Part shown: positions 1-6,553 of the stretch, one piece after another
Layout: each line of letters begins with the position of its first letter
Numbering within the stretch: position 1 is the first letter of the stretch
NCBI GenBank assembly: GCA_019309685.1
Contig: JAFDFT010000102.1
Coordinates: 1-7,613 of the forward strand
Origin: Deltaproteobacteria bacterium
GTDB lineage: Bacteria; Desulfobacterota; Desulfobacteria; Desulfobacterales; JAABPS01
Length of the DNA: 7,613 nt
Direction of reading: 5' to 3'
Program-made: the position numbers and the translations under genes
Notes under the pieces: generated by a model
Databases searched by the model: none
What the model was told of the DNA's origin: nothing
What the model saw: the letters and a program-made list of their open reading frames with translations, nothing else

Positions 1-14
1 TTAGTTGGAGAAAG

Positions 15-47
15 GGGTTCAAGGATTCAAGGGTTCAAGGGTTCAAG
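15..47. repeat. Four-copy 8-bp tandem repeat, unit GGGTTCAA
   Basis: Units at 15-22, 23-30 (GGATTCAA), 31-38 and 39-46, followed by one more G. Three units are identical and one has a single change. It lies in non-coding DNA and no open frame uses it. Short GGTTCAAG arrays of this kind are, to my knowledge, scattered in intergenic DNA of some Desulfobacterales. No function can be read from the sequence. Confidence 0.85.
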
Positions 48-82
48 TGAATGTTTTTTTAATATGTTTGTCAAAATTTTAA

Positions 83-100
83 TTATAGCTTTAACTATAA
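83..100. repeat. Small AT-rich hairpin
   Basis: TTATAG at 83-88 pairs perfectly with CTATAA at 95-100 around a 6-nt loop. The stem has one G-C pair, so it is weak; on neither strand is it a convincing terminator. Confidence 0.3.
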
Positions 101-117
101 AGGTAACTTATATCAAA

Positions 118-298
118 GATAATGCTTGTTTTCGAAAGGCCATATCTGAACTAAACTCCCGAAAAGCGGTTCGGTGACACAATATTTGGGATTATGAAAA
201 AGGGTCTATCTTGATCTCCATAAAGTCTCTTAAACCCCAAATATTGAGTCGCCTTCGATAAACAATTTTGATATGGCTTTGAGAAAATAGGCATTATC
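118..298 (-). repeat. Element E1: 181-bp nested-palindrome repeat, MITE-like, inverted relative to E2
   Basis: Outer arms are 118-146 and 270-298 (24 of 29 positions pair by hand count; ends GATAATGC / GCATTATC). Inner arms are 176-190 and 236-250 (14 of 15 pair; core CAATATTTGGG / CCCAAATATTG), around a 45-nt centre. The outer-to-inner distances are unequal (29 nt left, 19 nt right), which gives the element a direction. Its reverse complement aligns end to end with E2 at 4944-5125 (for example 39 of 46 positions in the stretch beginning GGCGACTCAATATTTGGGG). It contains no gene and lies 62 bp past the stop codon of the FAD oxidoreductase. I see no transposase and no convincing target-site duplication. 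It could be a non-autonomous mobile element or a structured RNA/transcript-end element. Confidence 0.85.
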
Positions 299-360
299 TT
301 TATAACTTTAATCAAACTTTCAGACCTTTGAAAAATCCTCAGCCCTTTTAGAGATGATCC

Positions 361-1848
361 TTAATTTTTATCAGTTGATTGAATAATGTTAGCGGCAAAC
401 TTGCCTGCCATGGCACTTCCCACAATTCCATGGGAAGGTCGGGTATAATGTCCTACCCAAAGCAGATTGTCAAGGGTCGTTCGGTTTGGCGGTCTTAAGG
501 GCCCAACCTGTTCGCAGGCCGCGTCCAGTCCATACATGGCGCCGTTTTCGTTACCCGTTCGATCCATCAGTGTTACGGGTGTAGCCTGATCCACAAATAG
601 TGCATTTGAGTGAATGTCAAGTCCTGTGCGATTTTTAATCGTTAAGAAAATATTGTTTTTTAACCGATCCATATCTACTCCTGTGCCATACATTTTCTGA
701 AAATGATCGGCGCGCGGGGCGTGAACCAATACTTTAAGGCTGTGCTGACCTTCAGGGGCAAGAGAAGGATCCAAAACAGTGGGTGTAGTAATGACCAGAT
801 AGTTTTCCTTTCCCATGTTGCCTTCTTCCAATATCCGATGTTCCGCTTCCGGATCACTGCTGGTGTGAATCGAAATAAAATAGGGCCAATTATCCGGCAG
901 ACAGCCTGAAGGCAGTGCCACGTAGAAAAGAACAGCTGATAAGGAAGATGAATACCGTCCTATTCGATGCATCTTCCCATAGAGGGGTTTGTTATCCGGC
1001 AGCATTTGTTTGGCTTTAAACAGATTCATGCCGCCGATGACCCATTTAGAATGAATGGCTGTGCCGTCTGAAAGAACGACACCTGTTGCTCTTTTTCCTT
1101 TTATAATAATTTTATCAACCGTTTTTTCGCATTCGATTTTTCCGTCGTTGTCCGTAATAGCAGAAGCCAGGGCGTTGGTAAGAGCAAGCATGCCGCCTTT
1201 TGGGTAATACACACCGTCCGCAAGAACTTTTGCCCATAAAACGGCTACAAAGGCGTATGAAAGTTTGCTGGGAGGAAGTGTCGTGGGAAGTGCAGAAAGC
1301 GCCATATGGATTCTATTATCTCTTCCAAAGTAGGCGTGTAAAATATCAGCATGGCATTTTCTGGCATTTCTAAAAAGTGTGGGAAAAGAAAATGGCAGAA
1401 AAATTTTTTTCCATAACGGAGCGGATTCAAATTCGATAAATTCTTTGCCGAGTTTTGTGGTAAGCAGACTGTAAGCTTCGAGCGCTTGCGCGTGCACCGG
1501 AAAAAGTCTTTTAATCTCCCCAATGTACTCACCGGGGTTGTCATAATAGACTCGCAGCTCAAGATCCGGGTAAATATTCCAGATCTTACCAATGGGAAGA
1601 AAGGTGAGTTGGTCAGAAATGTTAAGTTCCTGAAGGATCTGGTAAAACTCTCCACCCGGCCTGCAAGCAGCGATAAAGGCGCCTGTCGCGTCAAAATAAA
1701 ATCCATTTCGGTCAAACCCGGTGACATACCCGCCAATCTTGGGCTCCTTTTCCAAAACAAGCACACTGAAACCCTTTGATGCCAAAAGTCCAGCGGAAAC
1801 CAAACCGCCCATACCGCCGCCAATGACAATAACATCCGAATTATCCAT
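361..1848 (-). CDS. CrtI-like FAD-dependent oxidoreductase (phytoene desaturase / retinol saturase superfamily), 495 aa
   Basis: This is a flavoprotein of the COG1233 type, which desaturates, saturates or isomerises C=C bonds in lipid-like substrates; the substrate here is unknown. Visible: an N-terminal Rossmann motif GGGMGG at residues 10-15 after a hydrophobic strand, an acidic E33 at the end of the second strand (VLEKE), KIGGYVTGF at 38-46, YYPKGGM at 214-220 and the C-terminal FAD-binding segment LLWVGHYTRPSHGIVGSAM around 462-480. The length of about 500 aa is normal for the family. I chose the ATG at 1848 because GGAG lies just upstream and the Rossmann fold follows at once; a start at 1911 would add 21 residues without family character and overlap the upstream gene by 71 bp. 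It is the last gene of the operon and overlaps the activase by 8 bp. The name phytoene desaturase should not be taken literally: no other carotenoid gene is nearby. The family call is firm; the reaction is not. Confidence 0.9.
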   Translation of the reverse strand: MDNSDVIVIGGGMGGLVSAGLLASKGFSVLVLEKEPKIGGYVTGFDRNGFYFDATGAFIAACRPGGEFYQILQELNISDQLTFLPIGKIWNIYPDLELRVYYDNPGEYIGEIKRLFPVHAQALEAYSLLTTKLGKEFIEFESAPLWKKIFLPFSFPTLFRNARKCHADILHAYFGRDNRIHMALSALPTTLPPSKLSYAFVAVLWAKVLADGVYYPKGGMLALTNALASAITDNDGKIECEKTVDKIIIKGKRATGVVLSDGTAIHSKWVIGGMNLFKAKQMLPDNKPLYGKMHRIGRYSSSLSAVLFYVALPSGCLPDNWPYFISIHTSSDPEAEHRILEEGNMGKENYLVITTPTVLDPSLAPEGQHSLKVLVHAPRADHFQKMYGTGVDMDRLKNNIFLTIKNRTGLDIHSNALFVDQATPVTLMDRTGNENGAMYGLDAACEQVGPLRPPNRTTLDNLLWVGHYTRPSHGIVGSAMAGKFAANIIQSTDKN

Positions 1849-2815
1849 TGATTTCTCCGGTTGAATACATCCCGCACCTGTCGTTCCAAAATGAAACCGG
1901 CTTTCCGTCACGATATAATCGTATCACAGAACAGGCTTCTTCACATTTATTACAGATAAAACTGTTTATTTTAAACGTTTTTTCAAGCATCTCAAATCCC
2001 TTGAACTCAGGCTGTTCAGCTTTTACCATTGATGCCAGCAAAGCTGCGCCGTAAGCTCCTTCAACGCCGTAATAAGGAGACACCTGAAATCTAAGGCCTG
2101 TCTGTTTTTCAAACTCCTTTACAATTCCCCTATTCGCGGCAACGCCGCCTTGAAATATGACAGGAGCTTCAATAGGTTTTCCTTTCCCGACTGTTGACAG
2201 ATAGTTTCGAACAAGGGAACGGCACAGCCCGGCGACAATATCATTCATGGGAATGCCGATTTGCTGTTTGTGGATCATATCGGTTTCCGCAAAAACTGTG
2301 CATCTTCCGGATATGGACGACGGGCTGTCAGATGTTAGCGCCAGATCGCCCATGTCTTCGACCTTTACTCCCAGCCGGCTGGCCTGCTGATCTAGAAAAG
2401 ATCCGGTCCCTGCCGCGCACACCGTATTCATTGCAAAATCAACGGCATGTCCGTCTCTTGTGATAATAATCTTGGAATCCTGGCCGCCAATTTCCACAAC
2501 TGTCCTGACCTCCGGTAAAATTTTTACCGCGGCTAAGGTGTGTGTGGTAATTTCATTTTTAATAATATGTGTGTTTACCAGTCTGGCTGCCAGAAACCGT
2601 CCGCTCCCAGTTGTGCCGGTGGCCCGAATAAATGGCAGCGGCTTCATTTGATGAAGACGTTTGATGATCACCCGAAGTGAACTTAAGGGGTCACCATGGG
2701 TGCGGATGTACATAGAGTCGATGATATCAAGGGTATTGACGTCCAGCGTTACCATCTTCGTGCTGACGGATCCCACATCGATTCCTAAAAATATTTCAGT
2801 TGATCCTGATGCCAT
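1841..2815 (-). CDS. Acyl-CoA dehydratase/benzoyl-CoA reductase-type activase ATPase (BadF/BadG/BcrA/BcrD, HgdC-like), 324 aa
   Basis: A member of the ASKHA-fold ATPases that, as homodimers bridged by one [4Fe-4S] cluster, hydrolyse ATP to deliver a low-potential electron to a partner iron-sulfur protein. Visible: phosphate-1 motif GIDVGSVSTK at 11-20, a TGTTGSGR loop at 67-73, EIGGQDSKII at 108-117, NTVCAAGTGSF at 130-140 with Cys133, GRCTVFAETDMI at 170-181 with Cys172, and FQGGVAANRG at 221-230. Cys133 and Cys172 correspond in motif context to the cluster ligands of HgdC. The core is typically about 260 aa; here roughly 40 extra C-terminal residues carry Cys288, Cys291, Cys295 and Cys314 (C-x2-C-x3-C-x18-C), suggesting another metal site. 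A similar tail follows the activase domain in the large fused activase proteins of anaerobes, as I recall. The start overlaps the upstream gene by 20 bp, with only a weak GGA upstream. The family is clear; the partner and final substrate are inferred. Confidence 0.93.
   Translation of the reverse strand: MASGSTEIFLGIDVGSVSTKMVTLDVNTLDIIDSMYIRTHGDPLSSLRVIIKRLHQMKPLPFIRATGTTGSGRFLAARLVNTHIIKNEITTHTLAAVKILPEVRTVVEIGGQDSKIIITRDGHAVDFAMNTVCAAGTGSFLDQQASRLGVKVEDMGDLALTSDSPSSISGRCTVFAETDMIHKQQIGIPMNDIVAGLCRSLVRNYLSTVGKGKPIEAPVIFQGGVAANRGIVKEFEKQTGLRFQVSPYYGVEGAYGAALLASMVKAEQPEFKGFEMLEKTFKINSFICNKCEEACSVIRLYRDGKPVSFWNDRCGMYSTGEING
1849..1860 (-). promoter_or_regulatory. Ribosome binding site deciding the FAD oxidoreductase start
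   Basis: Read on the minus strand the sequence is CCGGAGAAATCA followed directly by ATG at 1848. The GGAG core, 6 nt before the ATG, supports the 495-aa start over the longer 516-aa reading. It lies inside the 3' end of the upstream activase gene, as expected for translational coupling. Confidence 0.7.
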
Positions 2816-3734
2816 AAATCATATCCAGAAAAGCTTCTATTCGTGTGACTACATGATCCCGCTGGGTGTGTTCGTCACAAACAATGGTCATAAATCGCGG
2901 CGCTCCTTCAATCCTTTTATGCATACTCATCAGCTCGATTCGGAGCAGCGCGTCAATGCCGCAATTAAAAGGCGCCAGGTGGATGATTCCTGCTGACCGG
3001 TTTATGTGTGAAAAAAAGAAAAAGGCGCCGATAATTTCTCTTGCTGATCGCCAGTACATTTTTTTTGCAAAATAATCAAGAGAGCGTGCGAGTTCGCTTA
3101 ATTCCTCAAATGGCACATTATTGGAAAAGACCGTATCATACCCATAAATATTTAATAATTCCGGAACACCGTTGTTGAGTCTTTTATCGGCCAAAACATA
3201 GGGATGTCCGATAATGGCGATGGTTTTTGAAAGGTCCTGATGCTGGATATCAGTTTTGTTTAGGGCGGATTGATTTTGATTGGTCTTGGGCATTGCAGCC
3301 AGTTTGGGTAAAGAAGTAAAATCAAGGATTTGGTTTAACTCTTTTGCGGTTGTTTTAGCTATGGCCTTTAATTCTTTATTGTTCTTTACTTTTATTATAG
3401 GTGATACTATTGGCTTCTTCTCATTTGAAGAGATATTTTTAGTGTTTAATTCAACAATGTCCGGAAACGCACGAAAGTTCGGGCATGCCAGAAATCCGTC
3501 CATTTCTACCACTCTGGGAAGCAGGAGAGCATCAACTTCTTTGTGAAGGGCAAGTGCATTTCGGATCATTTTTTTAAAAGGAAAACAAGAATCTTCTTCA
3601 AGGTTCAGGTATGCGGGTGCTTCACCGGCAGATACATGAACAAATGCCATACCCGGATTCATTTGCTCGAGCATCAATTTCAGGTCAGCGATCCAATCAA
3701 TATGCAGCAGTTCTTGAGGCAGTCCGATATTCAT
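2796..3734 (-). CDS. COG3581-type (DUF2229-related) activase-associated iron-sulfur protein, 312 aa
   Basis: Resembles the second of the two 2-hydroxyacyl-CoA-dehydratase-like segments (COG3581) found fused or adjacent to BadFG-type activases. Visible: MNIGLPQELL start, EEDSCFPFKK at 47-55 (Cys50), FLACPNFRAFPDIVE at 81-95 (Cys84), IIGHPYVLAD around 174-183, HLAPFNCGIDALL at 252-264 (Cys258) and VCDEHTQRDHVVTRIEAFLDMI at 285-306 (Cys286). These Cys-x-P and PFNCG motifs are the likely iron-sulfur ligands. Residues about 96-170 are lysine-, asparagine- and serine-rich with no clear motif and look like a linker. The start ATG overlaps the previous stop as ATGA; AGGGA lies 8 nt upstream of the ATG, so the start is well supported. 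No membrane or export signal is present, so it is cytoplasmic. Function is unproven in this family; acting as electron acceptor of the downstream activase is inference from context and cysteines. Confidence 0.85.
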   Translation of the reverse strand: MNIGLPQELLHIDWIADLKLMLEQMNPGMAFVHVSAGEAPAYLNLEEDSCFPFKKMIRNALALHKEVDALLLPRVVEMDGFLACPNFRAFPDIVELNTKNISSNEKKPIVSPIIKVKNNKELKAIAKTTAKELNQILDFTSLPKLAAMPKTNQNQSALNKTDIQHQDLSKTIAIIGHPYVLADKRLNNGVPELLNIYGYDTVFSNNVPFEELSELARSLDYFAKKMYWRSAREIIGAFFFFSHINRSAGIIHLAPFNCGIDALLRIELMSMHKRIEGAPRFMTIVCDEHTQRDHVVTRIEAFLDMIYGIRIN

Positions 3735-4831
3735 AAAATCTGTCCCTGTTTGCGCCAGCGAAGCACATCAACAAAGGCTTCGAGCTGTGTGTCAATTCGA
3801 AGTCCCATATCCTGCCTGTCGATGACGACGGGTAGAATCGGAATATTTAGATCCGGGCCCGCAATGGAAAGAACTGATGCGGCATTATTTTCAGGCATAC
3901 ATGAAAAAGGATACACATGAACAACACCGTCATATCCTTCATCAGCGGCCTGGATCGTCTCTGCTACAGAAAAGTTGCATTCCGCTCCCACATCATATTT
4001 TAAATACCTGCCGGCGTTATCAAGAAATTGTTTTCTTTTTTTTAAAAGTTTACGGTCAAGGCGTGATCCTTTACGGATATGCGTACTGAAATATGACGAC
4101 CGTTCAACGATGACGCCTAAATGCCCGAGGCGTTTTTCAACGTCCATGTTAATAGAAGGTTCCATGATCGTGTAGACTTCCCCCACCATCATGACCTTTA
4201 ACGGGGGTCTTTTATTTTTTTCAACGGACTCAAACGCCTCGAGACCCTCTTTGCCGGCTTTTGAAAGGCTTGACATTGTGCCTGCCTTATCTATTGCTTC
4301 CAGCGTGTGCTCAAGCATATGGTCTACTTCATTCGGACGGATGGCCATGGCACGGATGCGGGCGGCTGTTTTTTCAAGATGCTCGCACCAGTTCATCTTC
4401 TTCCATCCCATGAGAATGGCAAAGGGAAATTTAGCAAAATTAGCGAAAGAAAGCTCCTTGCGAAGTTCCTTTGTCTCCTCGTGATTCTGCATAAACGCCT
4501 GCCAGTTAAAGATCCCGGGTATGGTCAGCCACCTGAAATCATGGCCCATGTCTTTTAGTACAATTTTAATGATTCTGTCATAAAGTCCCAGACGGCACGG
4601 CGGCCCGCTACCCACCATGATAATGGTGTCCGCTCCGTCTTCAAGTGCCTCAACAAAATTACCGAGAATGATTTTTAATGGAAGACATACGGATTCATTG
4701 GTGCTGTACTCGCCGATTTCGCGTGTACGATTTGAGGTGGGACGCGGCAGTACGTATTCAATGCCGGCGGTTTCTGCAATGGCCTTGCAAAATATATACA
4801 TACTTCCCAAATGTGGAAAGGTGACTTTCAT
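3731..4831 (-). CDS. COG3580-type activase-associated iron-sulfur protein, 366 aa
   Basis: First gene of the operon and partner of the next one; resembles COG3580, a 2-hydroxyacyl-CoA-dehydratase-like family linked to BadFG-type activases. Visible: MKVTFPHLGSMYI start as usual for the family, NESVCLPLK at 45-53 (Cys49), GSGPPCRLGLYD at 74-85 (Cys79), VGEVYTIMEPSINMDVEKRL at 216-235, and VYPFSCMPENNAA at 306-318 (Cys311). The closing motif, which I would expect to read roughly DEx-TRxEAF, is here DRQDMGLRIDTQLEAFVDVL (338-357), somewhat divergent. Other cysteines are Cys15, Cys149 and Cys285. It is presumably cytoplasmic and oxygen-sensitive. No good Shine-Dalgarno precedes the ATG (upstream text is A-rich, ending CATAACCC). 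An alternative ATG ten codons in has GGGAAG close by, but it would cut off the conserved N-terminal strand, so I keep 4831. The family call is good; the biochemical role is inferred. Confidence 0.85.
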   Translation of the reverse strand: MKVTFPHLGSMYIFCKAIAETAGIEYVLPRPTSNRTREIGEYSTNESVCLPLKIILGNFVEALEDGADTIIMVGSGPPCRLGLYDRIIKIVLKDMGHDFRWLTIPGIFNWQAFMQNHEETKELRKELSFANFAKFPFAILMGWKKMNWCEHLEKTAARIRAMAIRPNEVDHMLEHTLEAIDKAGTMSSLSKAGKEGLEAFESVEKNKRPPLKVMMVGEVYTIMEPSINMDVEKRLGHLGVIVERSSYFSTHIRKGSRLDRKLLKKRKQFLDNAGRYLKYDVGAECNFSVAETIQAADEGYDGVVHVYPFSCMPENNAASVLSIAGPDLNIPILPVVIDRQDMGLRIDTQLEAFVDVLRWRKQGQIL

Positions 4832-5178
4832 GGGTTATGGATTTTTGGATTATTTTTCGGCAATATAAACAACGATAATAAGGTAGCCTGCATGTTCAGG
4901 TTCTTTTTATCTCTTCTGCTATGGAAAAAATTAAGCATACTTCGATAATCCCCGTTTTCTCAAGGCCATATCAATGTAGTGAGTTGAAGGTGACCCAATA
5001 TTTGGGGTTTAAGGAACTTTCTGGAGATCAGAATGGATGTGTTCGCACAAACCCCAAATTTTAAGTCACTGAAATACTCTTTGGAATATTTATTGAGATA
5101 CGGCCTTTTAAAAACAGGAATTATCTCCATTATATAGCTGAAATACACTATCCATTTCAATAAATATTTCTGAAAGAT
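4832..5178. other. Intergenic region between the radical SAM gene and the activase operon
   Basis: Non-coding. It holds E2 and, between E2 and the operon start, about 112 bp of AT-rich sequence that should contain the operon promoter if there is one; TATATT (minus strand, 4867-4862) is a -10-like word but I find no matching -35. TGAAAT/ATTTCA (5139-5159) forms a weak hairpin directly after the radical SAM stop, without a T-tract. Confidence 0.6.
4944..5125 (+). repeat. Element E2: 182-bp nested-palindrome repeat, second copy of the E1 family
   Basis: Outer arms are 4944-4972 and 5097-5125 (23 of 29 positions pair; ends GATAAT / ATTATC). Inner arms are 4991-5010 and 5049-5068 (17 of 20 pair; core TATTTGGGGTTT / AAACCCCAAATT). 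Spacers between outer and inner arms are 18 nt on the left and 28 nt on the right, the mirror image of E1 (29 and 19). The sequence matches the reverse complement of E1 across its whole length with almost no gaps. It sits 53 bp past the radical SAM stop codon and 112 bp upstream of the activase operon start. A 66-codon open frame over it is a product of the repeat, not a gene. Confidence 0.85.
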
Positions 5179-6498
5179 TTACACAAAATACTCCGGTGTT
5201 TTAAATGATCTTCGGGCTTTTCGGATTGCCGGCACATGTCCGAAGTTCATGGGCATAAAAATAATATTACTTCTACGTTTTAATGATGCTGGCCGAAACA
5301 GCCGTCTAAATGTTGAACTTAAGGAGTAAAACCCCTTGTTTACCCTCCAGAAACCATCCTGAAGTGTTTCTACTTTCATTTTTGCCGGTTGGTACACAAC
5401 AGTCGCCATGTCATAATATTTCCAGTCTTCAGTGAGTATTCTGTTTTCCGCATTCAGCCGTTTATGTACCTTGGTGCCTGGAAACGGTGTCAGTACAGGT
5501 AGGAAAGCGCCGTCAAGGGCGTTGCGGTTGGCAAATTCAAGGAAATCATCGAACACGCTTTCCGTGTCGTGATCGTAACCGAAAACAAAAGAACCGTATA
5601 CGCCAATGCCGTGATCATGTATCCTGCGGATGCATTCTTCATAAAATTCCACTTTGTTTTGGACTTTGCCCATGATGGAAAGGTTGTCCTGGTTAAGGCT
5701 TTCAAACCCTATAAATATACCATGACATCCGGCTTGGGCGAAACGTTGAAGCATGTTTTTATCTTTTGCGATGGTAATTGGGGCTTGGCAAACCCACCTC
5801 AGGCGATAGTTTTTCAGGTTTTCCAGCAGGCAGGTAGCATGATCGGGTTTTGCGATCAGATTGTCATCCGCAAAAAATATGTACCCGGGCGTTTTTATTA
5901 GACTTTCCACCTCTTTAATGACCATATCCACGGGCCGCAGGCGGTATGTGCCGCCAAAAAATGAGGTTACCGTGCAAAATTCACATTGATACGGGCACCC
6001 CCGGGTTGTCTGGATCATATTTTCAAAAAAATAGCCTTTTTTCGGGTAGATAGATCGATCAGCAGGTAATATTTTGTCCATTTCCGTGTAGGTTCGCTGA
6101 CGATAAACGGGCTTCAGGTTTCCGGTTTCAGCATCTTTCAGAATTAGCTCCCAGATCTCATCCGCTTCGCCGATGACAACAGCATCCGCATGGTGCGCAG
6201 CTTCATTGGGCATATTGGACGCATGAATACCGCCGATAACCACGTTTGTGCCCATTTCGCGAAACCGGTCAGCTATCTCATAACCTCTGGGGGCCAGAGG
6301 TGTCATGATCGTAATGGCAACAAGGTCAGGTTTTATTGAAAAATCAACAGGTTCAATACTTTCATCCATATAGGAAATTGTGTGTTCAGAAGGCGTTAAT
6401 CCGGCAAGTGTAGCAGTGGATAGGGGCGGAAATTTGAAAAATAATACATCCCAGAAACTTTTGAAAGGCCAGCCAGGTACGACAAAAAGAATATGCAT
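5179..6498 (-). CDS. B12-binding-domain radical SAM protein (class B-type architecture), 439 aa
   Basis: An enzyme with an N-terminal cobalamin-binding-like Rossmann domain and a central radical SAM barrel; relatives methylate unactivated carbons or phosphinates or build rings. Visible: MHILFVVPGW start, VAITIMTPLAPRGYEIADRFR at 60-80, VVIGGIHASNMPNEA at 86-100, VIGEADEIW at 108-116, then the radical SAM cysteines RGCPYQCEFC with Cys168, Cys172 and Cys175 (C-x3-C-x2-C). IFFADDNLIA at 207-216, FIGFESLN at 262-269, and the C-terminal LTPFPGTKVHKRL (336-348) and ILTEDWKYYD (354-363) match the B12-radical SAM type seen in hopanoid methylase-like proteins. The lower-axial-ligand DxHxxG motif is absent, as is common in this class. 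The start is fixed by the family-typical hydrophobic N-terminus, although its ribosome site is weak. It lies upstream of the activase operon on the same strand, separated by 347 bp and element E2, so shared function is possible but not shown. Confidence 0.9.
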   Translation of the reverse strand: MHILFVVPGWPFKSFWDVLFFKFPPLSTATLAGLTPSEHTISYMDESIEPVDFSIKPDLVAITIMTPLAPRGYEIADRFREMGTNVVIGGIHASNMPNEAAHHADAVVIGEADEIWELILKDAETGNLKPVYRQRTYTEMDKILPADRSIYPKKGYFFENMIQTTRGCPYQCEFCTVTSFFGGTYRLRPVDMVIKEVESLIKTPGYIFFADDNLIAKPDHATCLLENLKNYRLRWVCQAPITIAKDKNMLQRFAQAGCHGIFIGFESLNQDNLSIMGKVQNKVEFYEECIRRIHDHGIGVYGSFVFGYDHDTESVFDDFLEFANRNALDGAFLPVLTPFPGTKVHKRLNAENRILTEDWKYYDMATVVYQPAKMKVETLQDGFWRVNKGFYSLSSTFRRLFRPASLKRRSNIIFMPMNFGHVPAIRKARRSFKTPEYFV

Positions 6499-6523
6499 AA
6501 GGTATTACACCAACAATAGACTT

Positions 6524-6553
6524 ATATAATTGACAGTCTCGTAAAAAGCCAAC
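6524..6553 (-). promoter_or_regulatory. Possible promoter of the radical SAM gene spanning the MITE end
   Basis: On the minus strand TTGGCT, 17 nt, then TTATAT can be read, ending about 26 nt upstream of the ATG. The -35-like box would lie inside the MITE end and the -10-like box in the ATAATT flank. The matches to a sigma-70 consensus are only partial, so this is a candidate only. Confidence 0.25.

Larger units (their letters stand above)
1..360. other. Non-coding region downstream of the activase operon
   Basis: No gene is supported on either strand. The region contains the GGGTTCAA array, a small AT-rich hairpin and element E1. Between E1 and the FAD oxidoreductase stop (299-360) I see no GC-rich stem followed by a U-run, so if transcription ends here E1 itself is the only obvious structure. 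Confidence 0.7.

Noticed and set aside
15..47. A CRISPR array or phase-variation tract from the GGGTTCAA repeats
   Set aside because: The units are 8 bp with no spacers, and the array is not in a coding region or a recognisable promoter.
1245..1889. A 214-codon minus-strand frame inside the FAD oxidoreductase
   Set aside because: It is a frame-shifted shadow of the oxidoreductase, which has complete family motifs in its own frame; the alternative product shows none.
361..1911. Carotenoid biosynthesis cluster, based on the phytoene desaturase-like gene
   Set aside because: No phytoene synthase, cyclase or other carotenoid gene is present, and the gene is tightly linked to activase genes instead.
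2194..2463. Plus-strand open frames opposite the activase and neighbouring genes
   Set aside because: They are antisense shadows with basic, low-complexity products and no start signals; the minus-strand genes explain this DNA fully.
1841..4831. A 2-hydroxyglutaryl-CoA dehydratase or benzoyl-CoA reductase operon
   Set aside because: The activase fits, but the HgdA/HgdB or BcrB/BcrC-type catalytic subunits are absent; the two partner genes belong to the COG3580/COG3581 types of unknown function.
4960..5160. A 66-codon minus-strand open frame over the gap upstream of the activase operon
   Set aside because: It lies almost wholly inside the nested palindrome E2, has no ribosome site or family resemblance, and its residues follow from the repeat sequence.
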